Positions 1-6,023 are shown, numbered from the stretch's first letter. The stretch: 11,130 nucleotides of DNA from Clostridia bacterium (GCA_017457015.1 JAFTIG010000069.1:1-11130); one strand, 5' to 3'. The notes: generated by a model from the letters alone, not told the origin. Program-made: numbers and translations.

Positions 1-43
1 CCATACCCACCGCCGACCGCGATGCGGTCGGCGGTGGGTATGG
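1..43. repeat. Perfect palindrome with 20-bp arms
   Basis: The first 43 bases form a perfect inverted repeat. Arm 1-20 is the exact complement of arm 24-43, with a GAT loop at 21-23. The stem is GC-rich in an otherwise AT-rich region. No T-run follows on the plus strand, and the other side is cut by the window edge. It could be a terminator of a gene to the left (minus-strand T-run not visible), a REP-like repeat, or one end of a small non-autonomous element. The structure is certain; the role is not. Confidence 0.75.
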
Positions 44-380
44 AGTAGAAATTATCATGATTTTATAATATCTATTATTATGTAAGTTCGTTACTTGTTG
101 GCTACCTGTGTCATAACGTAAAATACTCCAACTTCGCACGAGTTGTATTTTAAGGTTTAGATACAAGCAGGCGTGACGCCTGTGGCATGTTGACAACCCG
201 TGTTGTTATTACTTAATATCCTAGAACTCTCCAACTCCGCTCGTGTACTAAATAAGGTTGTATAAACGAGCAGCGCAAGGCTCGAGAGCACAAACAGACG
301 AGATTGACCGTCTGGTCATCGAGATTGTTTGGGCGAATCAGCAAACGCAGCGATGCGACATTTAGACAGCCTTTAAAAAG
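44..380. other. Intergenic stretch without recognisable gene
   Basis: No convincing coding frame is present. What can be seen: a possible plus-strand promoter (TTGACA at 190-195, TAATAT at 214-219, 18-base spacer) with no gene behind it. There are two loosely similar blocks at about 126-183 and 229-283, each starting CTCCAACT and each ending in a small hairpin (CAGGCG-TGA-CGCCTG at 169-183; CGAGC...GCTCG around 268-285). A further hairpin has arms CAGACG and CGTCTG around 294-314. This could be decayed gene or repeat material. I assign no function. Confidence 0.4.
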
Positions 381-410
381 AAAAAAGCCCCTTAACTACA
401 ATTAGTTAAG
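381..410 (-). terminator. Intrinsic terminator of the small gene
   Basis: On the minus strand an 8-bp stem (CTTAACTA / TAGTTAAG, 391-410, loop ATTG) is followed by GGGC and then six T (381-386), a standard rho-independent terminator. It lies about 40 bases after the stop codon of the 30-codon gene at 452-544. A nearby TTAAG/CTTAA pair at about 407-422 could form a competing weaker hairpin. Confidence 0.75.
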
Positions 411-451
411 AGTACCCTTAAGACTGTTAAAACAATCTTTACTGTTTGCGA

Positions 452-544
452 TTAGAACTTATTGTTAACGATAGCCATCATTGCAATTGCACGATAATCT
501 AAACCGAAAACCAACTTTTCGCAATCTTCCAAAAACTTTTTCAT
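452..544 (-). CDS. Small protein of 30 residues, unknown function
   Basis: This is a 30-codon frame starting ATG at 544-542, with a perfect Shine-Dalgarno AAGGAGG six bases upstream, and ending TAA. The peptide begins MKKFLEDCEKLVFG, continues with an LDYRAIAMMAIV stretch and ends NNKF. It has one Cys (residue 8) and looks like a short amphipathic helix followed by a mildly hydrophobic segment. It is not a classical signal peptide or transmembrane helix. A consensus promoter (680-708) and a terminator (381-410) frame it as its own transcription unit with a roughly 130-base 5' leader. I recognise no family. Alternatives are a leader peptide or an sRNA with an incidental frame; the strong ribosome binding site argues for translation. 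There is no hydrophobic toxin signature, so I do not call it a toxin. Confidence 0.6.
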   Translation of the reverse strand: MKKFLEDCEKLVFGLDYRAIAMMAIVNNKF

Positions 545-679
545 TGCTAACCTCCTTCGCGCGTTCCACGATATTTTTTGATTGAAACACGCACACTCAC
601 TTTAACAGTTTGCCGTTCCAAAAAAGAAAGCAACAAAATATTAAGTTGTAAATGAAATCCATTTGGAATTTTCGACCTT

Positions 680-708
680 ATTATATAAAGAAAAAACCCC
701 TTTGTCAA
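680..708 (-). promoter_or_regulatory. Consensus promoter for the small gene, inside the proA terminator
   Basis: On the minus strand TTGACA (708-703), a 17-base spacer and TATAAT (685-680) match the sigma-A consensus at every position. The predicted start is near 673. The -35 box lies in the loop of the proA terminator hairpin (691-728), and the right arm plus T-run of that hairpin supply the spacer. Confidence 0.85.
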
Positions 709-728
709 CACTTTTTAAGGGGTTTTTT
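691..728. terminator. proA: Terminator of the proA unit (also usable from the plus strand)
   Basis: Twelve-base perfect inverted repeat (arms 691-702 and 717-728, A6C4T2 against A2G4T6) with a 14-base loop. The arms end in six A or T, so a T-run follows the GC part in either direction. It lies about 115 bases after the proA stop codon on the minus strand. Its loop contains the -35 box of the next promoter. Confidence 0.8.
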
Positions 729-844
729 AAAATTATTTTTTAAATTTTTTATTACTTATAATTTATACCACTTTTTGTGATAAATTAACACAATTTCTTG
801 ATTGTGACGATATAACGACACAAATTTTGTTAAATAATAACAAA

Positions 845-2101
845 TTATTTTCTGACCGCGCCTTTGCCTTTTATTATATATTTAGTGGTTACGAGAGCGG
901 AAAGTCCCATAGGTCCGCGGGCGTGTAGTTTTTGAGTGCTTATTCCGATTTCCGCACCGAGCCCGAACACGAAACCATCGGTAAAACGGGTTGACGCGTT
1001 ATGGTAAACGGACGATGCGTCCACGCTATCTAAAAACTTTTGAGCGTTTACGGCATTTTCCGTAATAATCGATTCGGAGTGGCGCGTGCCGTGCTCGTTT
1101 ATATGCTCTATTGCTTGATTGAGAGTATCTACCGTTTTTACTGAAATTATTGCAGCGCCGTATTCGGTATAAAAATCTTCTTCAGTTGCTTTTTCTAAAT
1201 ATGGATAATCTTTAAGGACTTTATACGCGCGCTCGTCCGCACGAATAACGACCTGTTTCTCTTTTAATTTTTCTGCAATCTTGATAAGCGCGTTGAGTTT
1301 TGCGCTATGAACGACTATTGATTCGCAGGCATTGCAAACGCTGTAACGTTGGGTTTTTGCGTTAAATATAACGTTTGCCGCCATATCTTCATCGGCGAAC
1401 TCGTCAACGTAAACGTGACAGTTGCCCGTACCCGTTTCTATAATAGGAATAGTAGAGTTTTCCACCGCCGCTTTAATGAGCGACGCACTACCGCGCGGAA
1501 TAAGTAAGTCCACGTACTTATTAAGGCGCATAAACGCCGTAGTTGTTTCCCTAGACGTGTCTTCTATAACCGACACCGCGTTTTCGTCAATACCGCAACT
1601 TTTAAGGGCGTCTTTAAGCACTTTAACTATTGCAACGTTAGAGCGTAAAGAATCGCTACCGCCTTTTAGCACTACGGCGTTTGCCGTCTTAAAGCAGAGC
1701 GCAAATGCGTCTGCGGTAACGTTTGGGCGGGATTCGTAAATAATACCAACCACACCGAAAGGCACGGTCTTTTTAATTATGCTTATCCCCTGTTCGACGT
1801 TTTCATACGAGTATACGACTTTATCGAGCGGAGTTTCAAGCCCTGCAACCTGTTCTATGCCGACAGCCATACCTTCAATTACTTTTTCGCTTAAAGTTAA
1901 ACGGTCTATAAAGGCATCGCTCATACCCTTTTCGCGCGCGTTGTTAACGTCTAAAGCGTTCTCTTCAATCAAATAATTCTTATTCTCACGAAGTAGCGTA
2001 GCAGCGCGTAAAAGAACGTCTGCACGCTCTTTATCGGTAAGTAACGCTATCTTTGCAGAAGCCGCTTTTGCAGCCTTGCCTTGCTTAACTAAATCATACA
2101 T
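845..2101 (-). CDS. proA: Gamma-glutamyl phosphate reductase (proline biosynthesis)
   Basis: Cytosolic NADPH-dependent enzyme that reduces gamma-glutamyl phosphate to glutamate 5-semialdehyde, the second step from glutamate to proline. The 418-residue length is normal for ProA. Family landmarks are VPFGVVGIIYESRPNVT (113-129), the LKGGSDSLRSN cofactor-side segment (145-155), LIPRGSASLI (200-209), ETGTGNCHVYVDE (222-234) and the catalytic cysteine motif SVCNACES with Cys256. The start ATG overlaps the end of the upstream signal-peptidase-like gene by 8 bases (ATGTATGA), which implies translational coupling. An AGGAG sits about 11 bases upstream. The usual partner proB (glutamate 5-kinase) is not adjacent on either side. 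Transcription should come from the promoter at 2592-2620 and end at 691-728. Confidence 0.97.
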   Translation of the reverse strand: MYDLVKQGKAAKAASAKIALLTDKERADVLLRAATLLRENKNYLIEENALDVNNAREKGMSDAFIDRLTLSEKVIEGMAVGIEQVAGLETPLDKVVYSYENVEQGISIIKKTVPFGVVGIIYESRPNVTADAFALCFKTANAVVLKGGSDSLRSNVAIVKVLKDALKSCGIDENAVSVIEDTSRETTTAFMRLNKYVDLLIPRGSASLIKAAVENSTIPIIETGTGNCHVYVDEFADEDMAANVIFNAKTQRYSVCNACESIVVHSAKLNALIKIAEKLKEKQVVIRADERAYKVLKDYPYLEKATEEDFYTEYGAAIISVKTVDTLNQAIEHINEHGTRHSESIITENAVNAQKFLDSVDASSVYHNASTRFTDGFVFGLGAEIGISTQKLHARGPMGLSALVTTKYIIKGKGAVRK

Positions 2102-2582
2102 CTTTCTTTTTTCTCCTGAAAATTCTGACGTAAATTCTCTTCAATTTGTTTATTACTCTTTGGCGGAAGAAAAACCATTTTAAGCGCAACTTTCTCAAGC
2201 GCTTTCTTCTAAACCATCTCTCGACTTCTTTAATATACTTTTCGTCTTTGCAATCGATATATTTTTTACCGCGATAAAAGCCTTCCATCACGCCGAAAAC
2301 CTGTTCTTCGCGCACCTTTTCAAGCGTAAACTGACTATCACCGCAAATAATATACCCCCACTCGGTAGGCTCAATTACTCTATGCAACACGAACGTACCG
2401 TTATCCCTTAAATACAGCGCGACGTCGTACCTTTTAAGTTTTTCTTTCTTAACGAGAACAACAACCGATTGCCCACGGTTTTTTAGCGTAGGCCACATAC
2501 TATTACCGCCAGGAACGAAAGCCAGTATACCGTTCTTTTCAAGTTCGGTCTTATAATCGGTCTTAAAGTTTATAGTTTCCAT
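2094..2582 (-). CDS. S24/S26-family (signal-peptidase-like) protein
   Basis: A 162-residue protein with a compact signal-peptidase fold signature. GGNSMWPTL carries the nucleophile Ser28, a K/R-x-DVALY stretch matches box C (51-57), LHRV carries His67 and CGDS carries Asp82. Ser plus His rather than Ser plus Lys resembles the SipW/archaeal-ER (S26B) type. There is no N-terminal membrane anchor. Instead the C-terminal 40 residues are extremely basic with aromatic residues (RRKRLRKLRLKWFFFRQR...), which could bind membrane or nucleic acid. The first gene of a two-gene unit, it overlaps proA by 8 bases. The start ATG lies only about 3 bases after the predicted transcription start and has no Shine-Dalgarno, so the mRNA looks leaderless. 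The substrate is unknown; a processing protease for an exported or modified peptide is inferred from the family only. Confidence 0.75.
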   Translation of the reverse strand: METINFKTDYKTELEKNGILAFVPGGNSMWPTLKNRGQSVVVLVKKEKLKRYDVALYLRDNGTFVLHRVIEPTEWGYIICGDSQFTLEKVREEQVFGVMEGFYRGKKYIDCKDEKYIKEVERWFRRKRLRKLRLKWFFFRQRVINKLKRIYVRIFRRKKKDV

Positions 2583-2591
2583 AACTATTTA

Positions 2592-2620
2592 AGTATAACA
2601 AAAAGACGGGCGTTTGTCAA
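2592..2620 (-). promoter_or_regulatory. Promoter of the S26 protein-proA unit, overlapping a terminator
   Basis: TTGACA (2620-2615), 17-base spacer, TATACT (2597-2592) on the minus strand. The -35 box covers the loop and last arm bases of the terminator hairpin 2607-2626. The predicted start is around 2585, about 3 bases before the ATG at 2582. Confidence 0.8.
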
Positions 2621-2626
2621 CGCCCG
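2601..2626 (-). terminator. Terminator of the HAD-ECF unit
   Basis: Minus-strand hairpin with an 8-bp perfect GC-rich stem (CGGGCGTT / AACGCCCG, 2607-2626) and a GACA loop, followed by TCTTTTTG. It begins 9 bases beyond the stop codon of the ECF gene. It separates the upstream unit from the S26-proA unit while carrying that unit's -35 box. Confidence 0.8.
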
Positions 2627-2634
2627 ACCAAAAG

Positions 2635-3159
2635 TTATCGTTTTTCATTGTCATTAAATATTTTCAGTTTATTAAAAACTACTACGAGCAACGTTGATAC
2701 TACAACGCCAACCGCACCCTGTACGAGATTGCCGGGTATACTTGCCGCTGCCGCCCATCCTTCAGTCATAATCAGCGCTGCGTAACCAAAATAGCCCGTC
2801 ACCATTAAAAGTTCTGCAACTATCCCTGCAAGCACCGTGCAAACGGCATAGCGTTTAAGACACTTTTTAAGCAAGTCAAAGACGTAAAACGCAACCACGG
2901 CCATCAACGATTTTATAACGAGCGTTGCAGGTGCGTAGATTATATACCCCGTCAAAACGTCGGCAAGCATAGAGCCGAGCCCTGCCGATAGCGTGCCGTA
3001 AAACGGTCCTAAAAAGAACGCACCAAATAAAACGAACGCATCCCCCAAGTTAATATACCCTTGCATAGGCGAAGGTATTTGAATAACCAAGGTAGAAACG
3101 GTCGTAAGTGCCGCAAAAAGTGCACATAACACTATTTTTCTAGTACTTAATTGTGGCAT
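2635..3159 (-). CDS. ECF transporter S component (vitamin-type substrate)
   Basis: A 174-residue integral membrane protein with about five or six hydrophobic helices. An early MQGYINLGDAFVLFGAFFLGPFYGTLSAG segment and a LADVLTGYIIYAP motif are typical of the riboflavin-transporter-like S components (Pfam ECF-ribofla_trS family). S components bind the vitamin or other micronutrient and dock on the shared energising module (EcfA1/A2/T), which is normally encoded elsewhere in these genomes and is not in this window. Specificity cannot be read from sequence alone, and no riboswitch is apparent upstream. Eight bases separate it from the HAD gene, so the two are co-transcribed. The ribosome binding site is weak (TAGGT overlapping the HAD stop), suggesting coupled translation. 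Confidence 0.85.
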   Translation of the reverse strand: MPQLSTRKIVLCALFAALTTVSTLVIQIPSPMQGYINLGDAFVLFGAFFLGPFYGTLSAGLGSMLADVLTGYIIYAPATLVIKSLMAVVAFYVFDLLKKCLKRYAVCTVLAGIVAELLMVTGYFGYAALIMTEGWAAAASIPGNLVQGAVGVVVSTLLVVVFNKLKIFNDNEKR

Positions 3160-3167
3160 AAGTTTAC

Positions 3168-3848
3168 CTACAAAATATTTTTTATTTGCGAAAGATCGGT
3201 GACTGTATAATGCGGTTTAACGCTACCGCACGCGGACTTATTGCGGTTAAACCAAATAGTAGTAAGCCCGTAATTTACACCGCCTTCAATATCGGCGGAA
3301 AGTGAATCGCCTATCATAACGGTACTTTCTTTTTTAGCACCGTCAGAAAGTCTAAAACATGCGTCAAAATACTCCTTGGTCGGCTTTTTATGCCCTATCC
3401 TTTCCGAAACGTAAACGTCCTTAAAAAATTTACCCATATCCGCCAATTCAAGACGGCGTTTTTGTTGATCCAAAAAGGCGTTGCTTGCCGCGTATAAATC
3501 GTATTTTGCATAAAGATATTCTAAAAGTTCTTTAGCACCGTCAACAGGCTCTGCACAATCAGAGAGCGTACTTCTAAAATCACTTTCTATTGCGTGGGTG
3601 TCGCCGTTAAGATTTAACGCGCCTAAAACCAACTTATATCTTATATCAACGAGTTCCGCTCTCGTTAGTTCTCCCTTTTCTATCTTTGCCCATAACCCGT
3701 CGTTAATTTTTAAAAACGTCGGTGCGTACTCGTCTTTATAAATTAAGCCGTTTTTAGTAAACGCTATCTTCATTGCAAGCGCCGCGTTTTTATTAAAATC
3801 AAGTAGCGTATTGTCTATATCTATAAATACCGTTTTAATCTTTTTCAT
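3168..3848 (-). CDS. HAD-family hydrolase, YjjG/YfnB-type nucleotidase-like
   Basis: A 226-residue cytosolic phosphatase of the haloacid dehalogenase superfamily. Motif I is DIDNTLLDF (nucleophile Asp10, acid Asp12), motif II is AASNA (Ser122), motif III is GHKKPTKEYF (Lys155), and motif IV is IGDSLSADIEGG (Asp181, Asp186). A helical cap lies between motifs I and II, as in subfamily I. The overall pattern fits YjjG/YfnB proteins, which act as nucleoside monophosphate or sugar-phosphate phosphatases; the physiological substrate here is inferred. It is the first gene of the minus-strand unit, started by ATG with AAAGGGG five bases upstream, and followed after 8 bases by the ECF component. Confidence 0.88.
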   Translation of the reverse strand: MKKIKTVFIDIDNTLLDFNKNAALAMKIAFTKNGLIYKDEYAPTFLKINDGLWAKIEKGELTRAELVDIRYKLVLGALNLNGDTHAIESDFRSTLSDCAEPVDGAKELLEYLYAKYDLYAASNAFLDQQKRRLELADMGKFFKDVYVSERIGHKKPTKEYFDACFRLSDGAKKESTVMIGDSLSADIEGGVNYGLTTIWFNRNKSACGSVKPHYTVTDLSQIKNIL

Positions 3849-3871
3849 TTATTCCCCTTTATTTACGAATA

Positions 3872-3900
3872 ATCATACTCGTAAAAACCCTTTCCGTCAA
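3872..3900 (-). promoter_or_regulatory. Promoter of the HAD-ECF unit
   Basis: Minus strand TTGACG (3900-3895), 17-base spacer, TATGAT (3877-3872), predicted start near 3865. This gives a short leader with an AAAGGGG ribosome binding site. It is divergent from the gpx promoter at 3959-3987. Confidence 0.8.
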
Positions 3901-3958
3901 GTATTTTTATATTGATTAAAAAAATTTCTCGTCCAACGCTAAAAGTTTATAAAAACGA

Positions 3959-3987
3959 TTGACTATACGGTATTTTTATATTATAAT
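3959..3987 (+). promoter_or_regulatory. Promoter of the glutathione-peroxidase-like gene
   Basis: TTGACT (3959-3964), 17-base spacer, perfect TATAAT (3982-3987), start expected near 3994. The start region is covered by the AT-rich operator-like block 3982-4013. Confidence 0.85.
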
Positions 3988-4013
3988 TTGATTGTATTCA
4001 ATTTAATTAAATT
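3982..4013. promoter_or_regulatory. Candidate OhrR operator at the gpx promoter
   Basis: The 25 bases from the -10 box (3982-4006) match the equivalent bases at the ohrR promoter (4567-4591) at 20 of 25 positions, sharing the core ATTGTAT. The block runs into a perfect 14-bp palindrome AATTTAATTAAATT (4000-4013). Its position over -10 and the start site fits repressor binding. AT-rich inverted repeats are typical of MarR/OhrR operators. Assignment to OhrR is inference. Confidence 0.6.
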
Positions 4014-4031
4014 CAATTTAAGGAGTTTGTT

Positions 4032-4505
4032 ATGAAAATTTATGATTTTACCGTGAAAGACGCACAAAAAAACGATATTTGTCTCGCAGACTACAAAGGT
4101 AAAGTACTGCTAATCGTAAACACCGCAACGGGTTGTGGATTTACTCCTCAATACGAAGGATTGGAAACGCTTTATAAAAAGTATAATGAAAAGGGGCTAG
4201 AAATTTTAGATTTTCCTTGCAATCAATTTGGGCATCAAGCACCTGGTACTGAAGAAGAAATCGTTGATTTTTGTCAATCACGTTACGGCGTTACCTTCAA
4301 ACAGTTTGCAAAAATTGACGTCAACGGAAAAGAACAATCACCGCTTTTTAAATACTTGAAAGAACAAAAAGGCGGTTTTATGGGCAGTAAAATTAAATGG
4401 AACTTTACCAAATTTTTAGTAAATCGCGAAGGTGAAGTTATTAAACGCTTTGCCCCTACCGTTACACCCGAAAAAATAGAAGAAAGTATAAAATCACTCA
4501 TTTAA
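4032..4505 (+). CDS. Glutathione peroxidase family protein (thiol peroxidase)
   Basis: A 157-residue cytosolic peroxidase of the Gpx/BsaA family, reducing peroxides. The cysteine form is seen, not selenocysteine. Peroxidatic Cys35 lies in NTATGCGFTPQYEGLE, Gln69 in FPCNQFGHQAPGT, and Trp123-Asn124 in KWNFTKFLV, giving the Cys-Gln-Trp-Asn tetrad. Cys81 (DFCQSRYG) sits where the resolving cysteine of thioredoxin-dependent Gpx proteins lies, so thioredoxin is the likelier reductant than glutathione. Start ATG with AAGGAG six bases upstream. It has its own promoter, and the OhrR-like regulator follows about 100 bases downstream on the same strand with a shared operator-like block, so induction by organic peroxide is likely. 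A weak hairpin follows the stop (AAAGTTA / TAACTTT around 4516-4540). Confidence 0.95.
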   Translation: MKIYDFTVKDAQKNDICLADYKGKVLLIVNTATGCGFTPQYEGLETLYKKYNEKGLEILDFPCNQFGHQAPGTEEEIVDFCQSRYGVTFKQFAKIDVNGKEQSPLFKYLKEQKGGFMGSKIKWNFTKFLVNREGEVIKRFAPTVTPEKIEESIKSLI

Positions 4506-4543
4506 AACCTTTCGTAAAGTTAAAGCAGTCAACTAACTTTTAC

Positions 4544-4572
4544 TTGACAATTATTGTCGAATTGTGTAAAAT
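4544..4572 (+). promoter_or_regulatory. Promoter of the ohrR-like gene
   Basis: TTGACA (4544-4549), 17-base spacer, TAAAAT (4567-4572). The -10 box is the left end of the inverted repeat 4567-4590, which would allow autorepression. Confidence 0.8.
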
Positions 4573-4590
4573 TTAATTGTATAAATTTTA
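4567..4590. promoter_or_regulatory. Inverted-repeat operator at the ohrR-like promoter
   Basis: Perfect 9-bp inverted repeat TAAAATTTA / TAAATTTTA with a six-base centre ATTGTA, starting at the -10 box. It closely matches the block at the gpx promoter (3982-4006). The size and position suit a dimeric winged-helix repressor of the MarR class. Confidence 0.7.
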
Positions 4591-4602
4591 AGGACGATAA
4601 TT

Positions 4603-5040
4603 ATGGATTCAAAATACGACAGTTTACATCTTGATAACCAACTTTGTTTTCCACTTTACGCAGCATCAAAAGAAGTAGTAAAAAAGTACCGCCCGTATTT
4701 AGACCGTCTTGATCTTACTTACACACAGTACATCACGATGATGGTTATGTGGGAACACAAAAAGATGAACGTTAAAGAACTCGGTGCAGAACTTTTTCTC
4801 GACTCGGGTACTCTTACTCCCGTTCTTAAGAGTTTAGAAAAGAAAGGCTATTTAAAAAGAGAGCGCGACGAAGATGACGAGAGAATTTTAAACGTTTCCA
4901 TAACGCTCAGCGGTGAAGATCTTAAAGATAAAGCAGTTTCTATCCCTAAAACGGTTGCAGGTTGTATTAAACTTGACCAAAAAGAAGCACTTGAACTATA
5001 CCGCTTACTTTATAAAATTTTAAAGACTATCAACGAATAG
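4603..5040 (+). CDS. ohrR: OhrR-type MarR regulator (organic hydroperoxide sensor)
   Basis: A 145-residue winged-helix repressor. The family N-terminus is clear: LDNQLCFPLYAAS places the peroxide-sensing cysteine at residue 15, as in Bacillus subtilis OhrR. The tyrosines that activate it fall at the matching places (Tyr19, Tyr29, Tyr40). The recognition region LDSGTLTPVLKSLEKKGYLKRERDEDDER (67-94) includes the beta-wing. A second cysteine, Cys121, lies about as far from Cys15 as Cys127 lies from Cys22 in Xanthomonas OhrR, so a two-cysteine mechanism is possible. Oxidation should release DNA and induce targets; the target here appears to be the upstream Gpx-like gene rather than an ohr gene, which is absent from the window. 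Own promoter and operator; AAGGA ribosome binding site eight bases before ATG. Confidence 0.9.
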   Translation: MDSKYDSLHLDNQLCFPLYAASKEVVKKYRPYLDRLDLTYTQYITMMVMWEHKKMNVKELGAELFLDSGTLTPVLKSLEKKGYLKRERDEDDERILNVSITLSGEDLKDKAVSIPKTVAGCIKLDQKEALELYRLLYKILKTINE

Positions 5041-5063
5041 ACTATTTTTAATATTGTACAAAT

Positions 5064-5090
5064 AAAAAACGGCGCACTGCGCCGTTTTTT
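5064..5090. terminator. Bidirectional terminator between ohrR and the AraC gene
   Basis: Six A, CGGCGC, loop ACT, GCGCCG, six T: a perfect hairpin with runs on both sides. It serves ohrR (plus strand) and the convergent AraC-type gene (minus strand). Confidence 0.92.
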
Positions 5091-5120
5091 ATTTATCGCT
5101 TGATATTAGGTGATTTACCC

Positions 5121-6023
5121 TTATTCAATAGGTAAACGTATTTCTATATATCTTTCTTTTTGCCACTCGCCTTTAGGTCGCCAGTGCATTACTGTAACTT
5201 CAGGCGCGTCTATTAAATTATAATTAGTTTTTGGTAACCAGTCCGTTATAATTTTGTTCCTTATATCAAGGTAATCCACGATAGGATATTTTTTCTTTTC
5301 CGTTTCAAAAATTAAATATTTACCTTTAGGAATAACTATCTTTTCAAAATTTAAGTCGTTTACGAAGTTGACGCCTGTAACTTTAGGATCAAACAAATCT
5401 TGTATAGTATACTCGTCTAATTGATAAGCAATATAAAAATTATAGCCGTCGTCGTCAACGTCAGTTATAATACAATAATCGGTACTATAATCACACGACG
5501 CACCCAAAAGCAACCATTGCTTAAATCGCGTAGTAGTAAAAAACTCTTTTTCTTGGCGTTCGCGTTCCGCACCGTACGGAACACCCGAAAAACGCTTTTT
5601 GTATCCAAATAGAATTTTTTCCGGCAAGTTTTCAACCTTGTATTTCATAGCCTTATCATTTAATACGTCAAAATTGATAGTCATACGCGGAAAAAAATTT
5701 AACTTACAACCTTTTATTTTAGACGGTAAAACTTTGTGAAACTTATAAAACGCGCGTGAAAAACTTTCGGGCGTATCGTAACCGAATTTATAAGCAACGT
5801 CTATTACTTTTTCTTTACTGTTTATTAACGTTTCTCCTGCAAGCGTAAGTTTTCTCATCCGAATATACTCGCCGACCGTAACACCACACGTTATTCCAAA
5901 CACCCTTTGAAAATGATAACTTGAACAAAACGCTTGCTTTGCAATTTGTGCGTAATCTATTTTTTCCGTTATATGTTCTTCTATATAATCAATAGCGTTT
6001 TGAATCCTTTCAATCCATCTCAT
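5121..6023 (-). CDS. AraC-family regulator with GyrI-like effector domain
   Basis: A 300-residue transcriptional regulator. Residues 1-105 hold two helix-turn-helix units typical of AraC/XylS proteins: IDYAQIAKQAFCSSYHFQRVF, then VIDVAYKFGYDTPESFSRAFYKFHKVLPS. Residues from about 135 to the end look like a GyrI-like/effector-binding beta-rich domain, as in Rob or BmrR-like multidrug regulators, ending MHWRPKGEW..YIEIRLPIE. Such proteins sense small hydrophobic ligands and often activate efflux genes; no efflux gene is next to it, so the target is unknown. Start ATG at 6023-6021 with GGAGAA five bases upstream. It is convergent with ohrR and shares its terminator. Confidence 0.92.
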   Translation of the reverse strand: MRWIERIQNAIDYIEEHITEKIDYAQIAKQAFCSSYHFQRVFGITCGVTVGEYIRMRKLTLAGETLINSKEKVIDVAYKFGYDTPESFSRAFYKFHKVLPSKIKGCKLNFFPRMTINFDVLNDKAMKYKVENLPEKILFGYKKRFSGVPYGAERERQEKEFFTTTRFKQWLLLGASCDYSTDYCIITDVDDDGYNFYIAYQLDEYTIQDLFDPKVTGVNFVNDLNFEKIVIPKGKYLIFETEKKKYPIVDYLDIRNKIITDWLPKTNYNLIDAPEVTVMHWRPKGEWQKERYIEIRLPIE

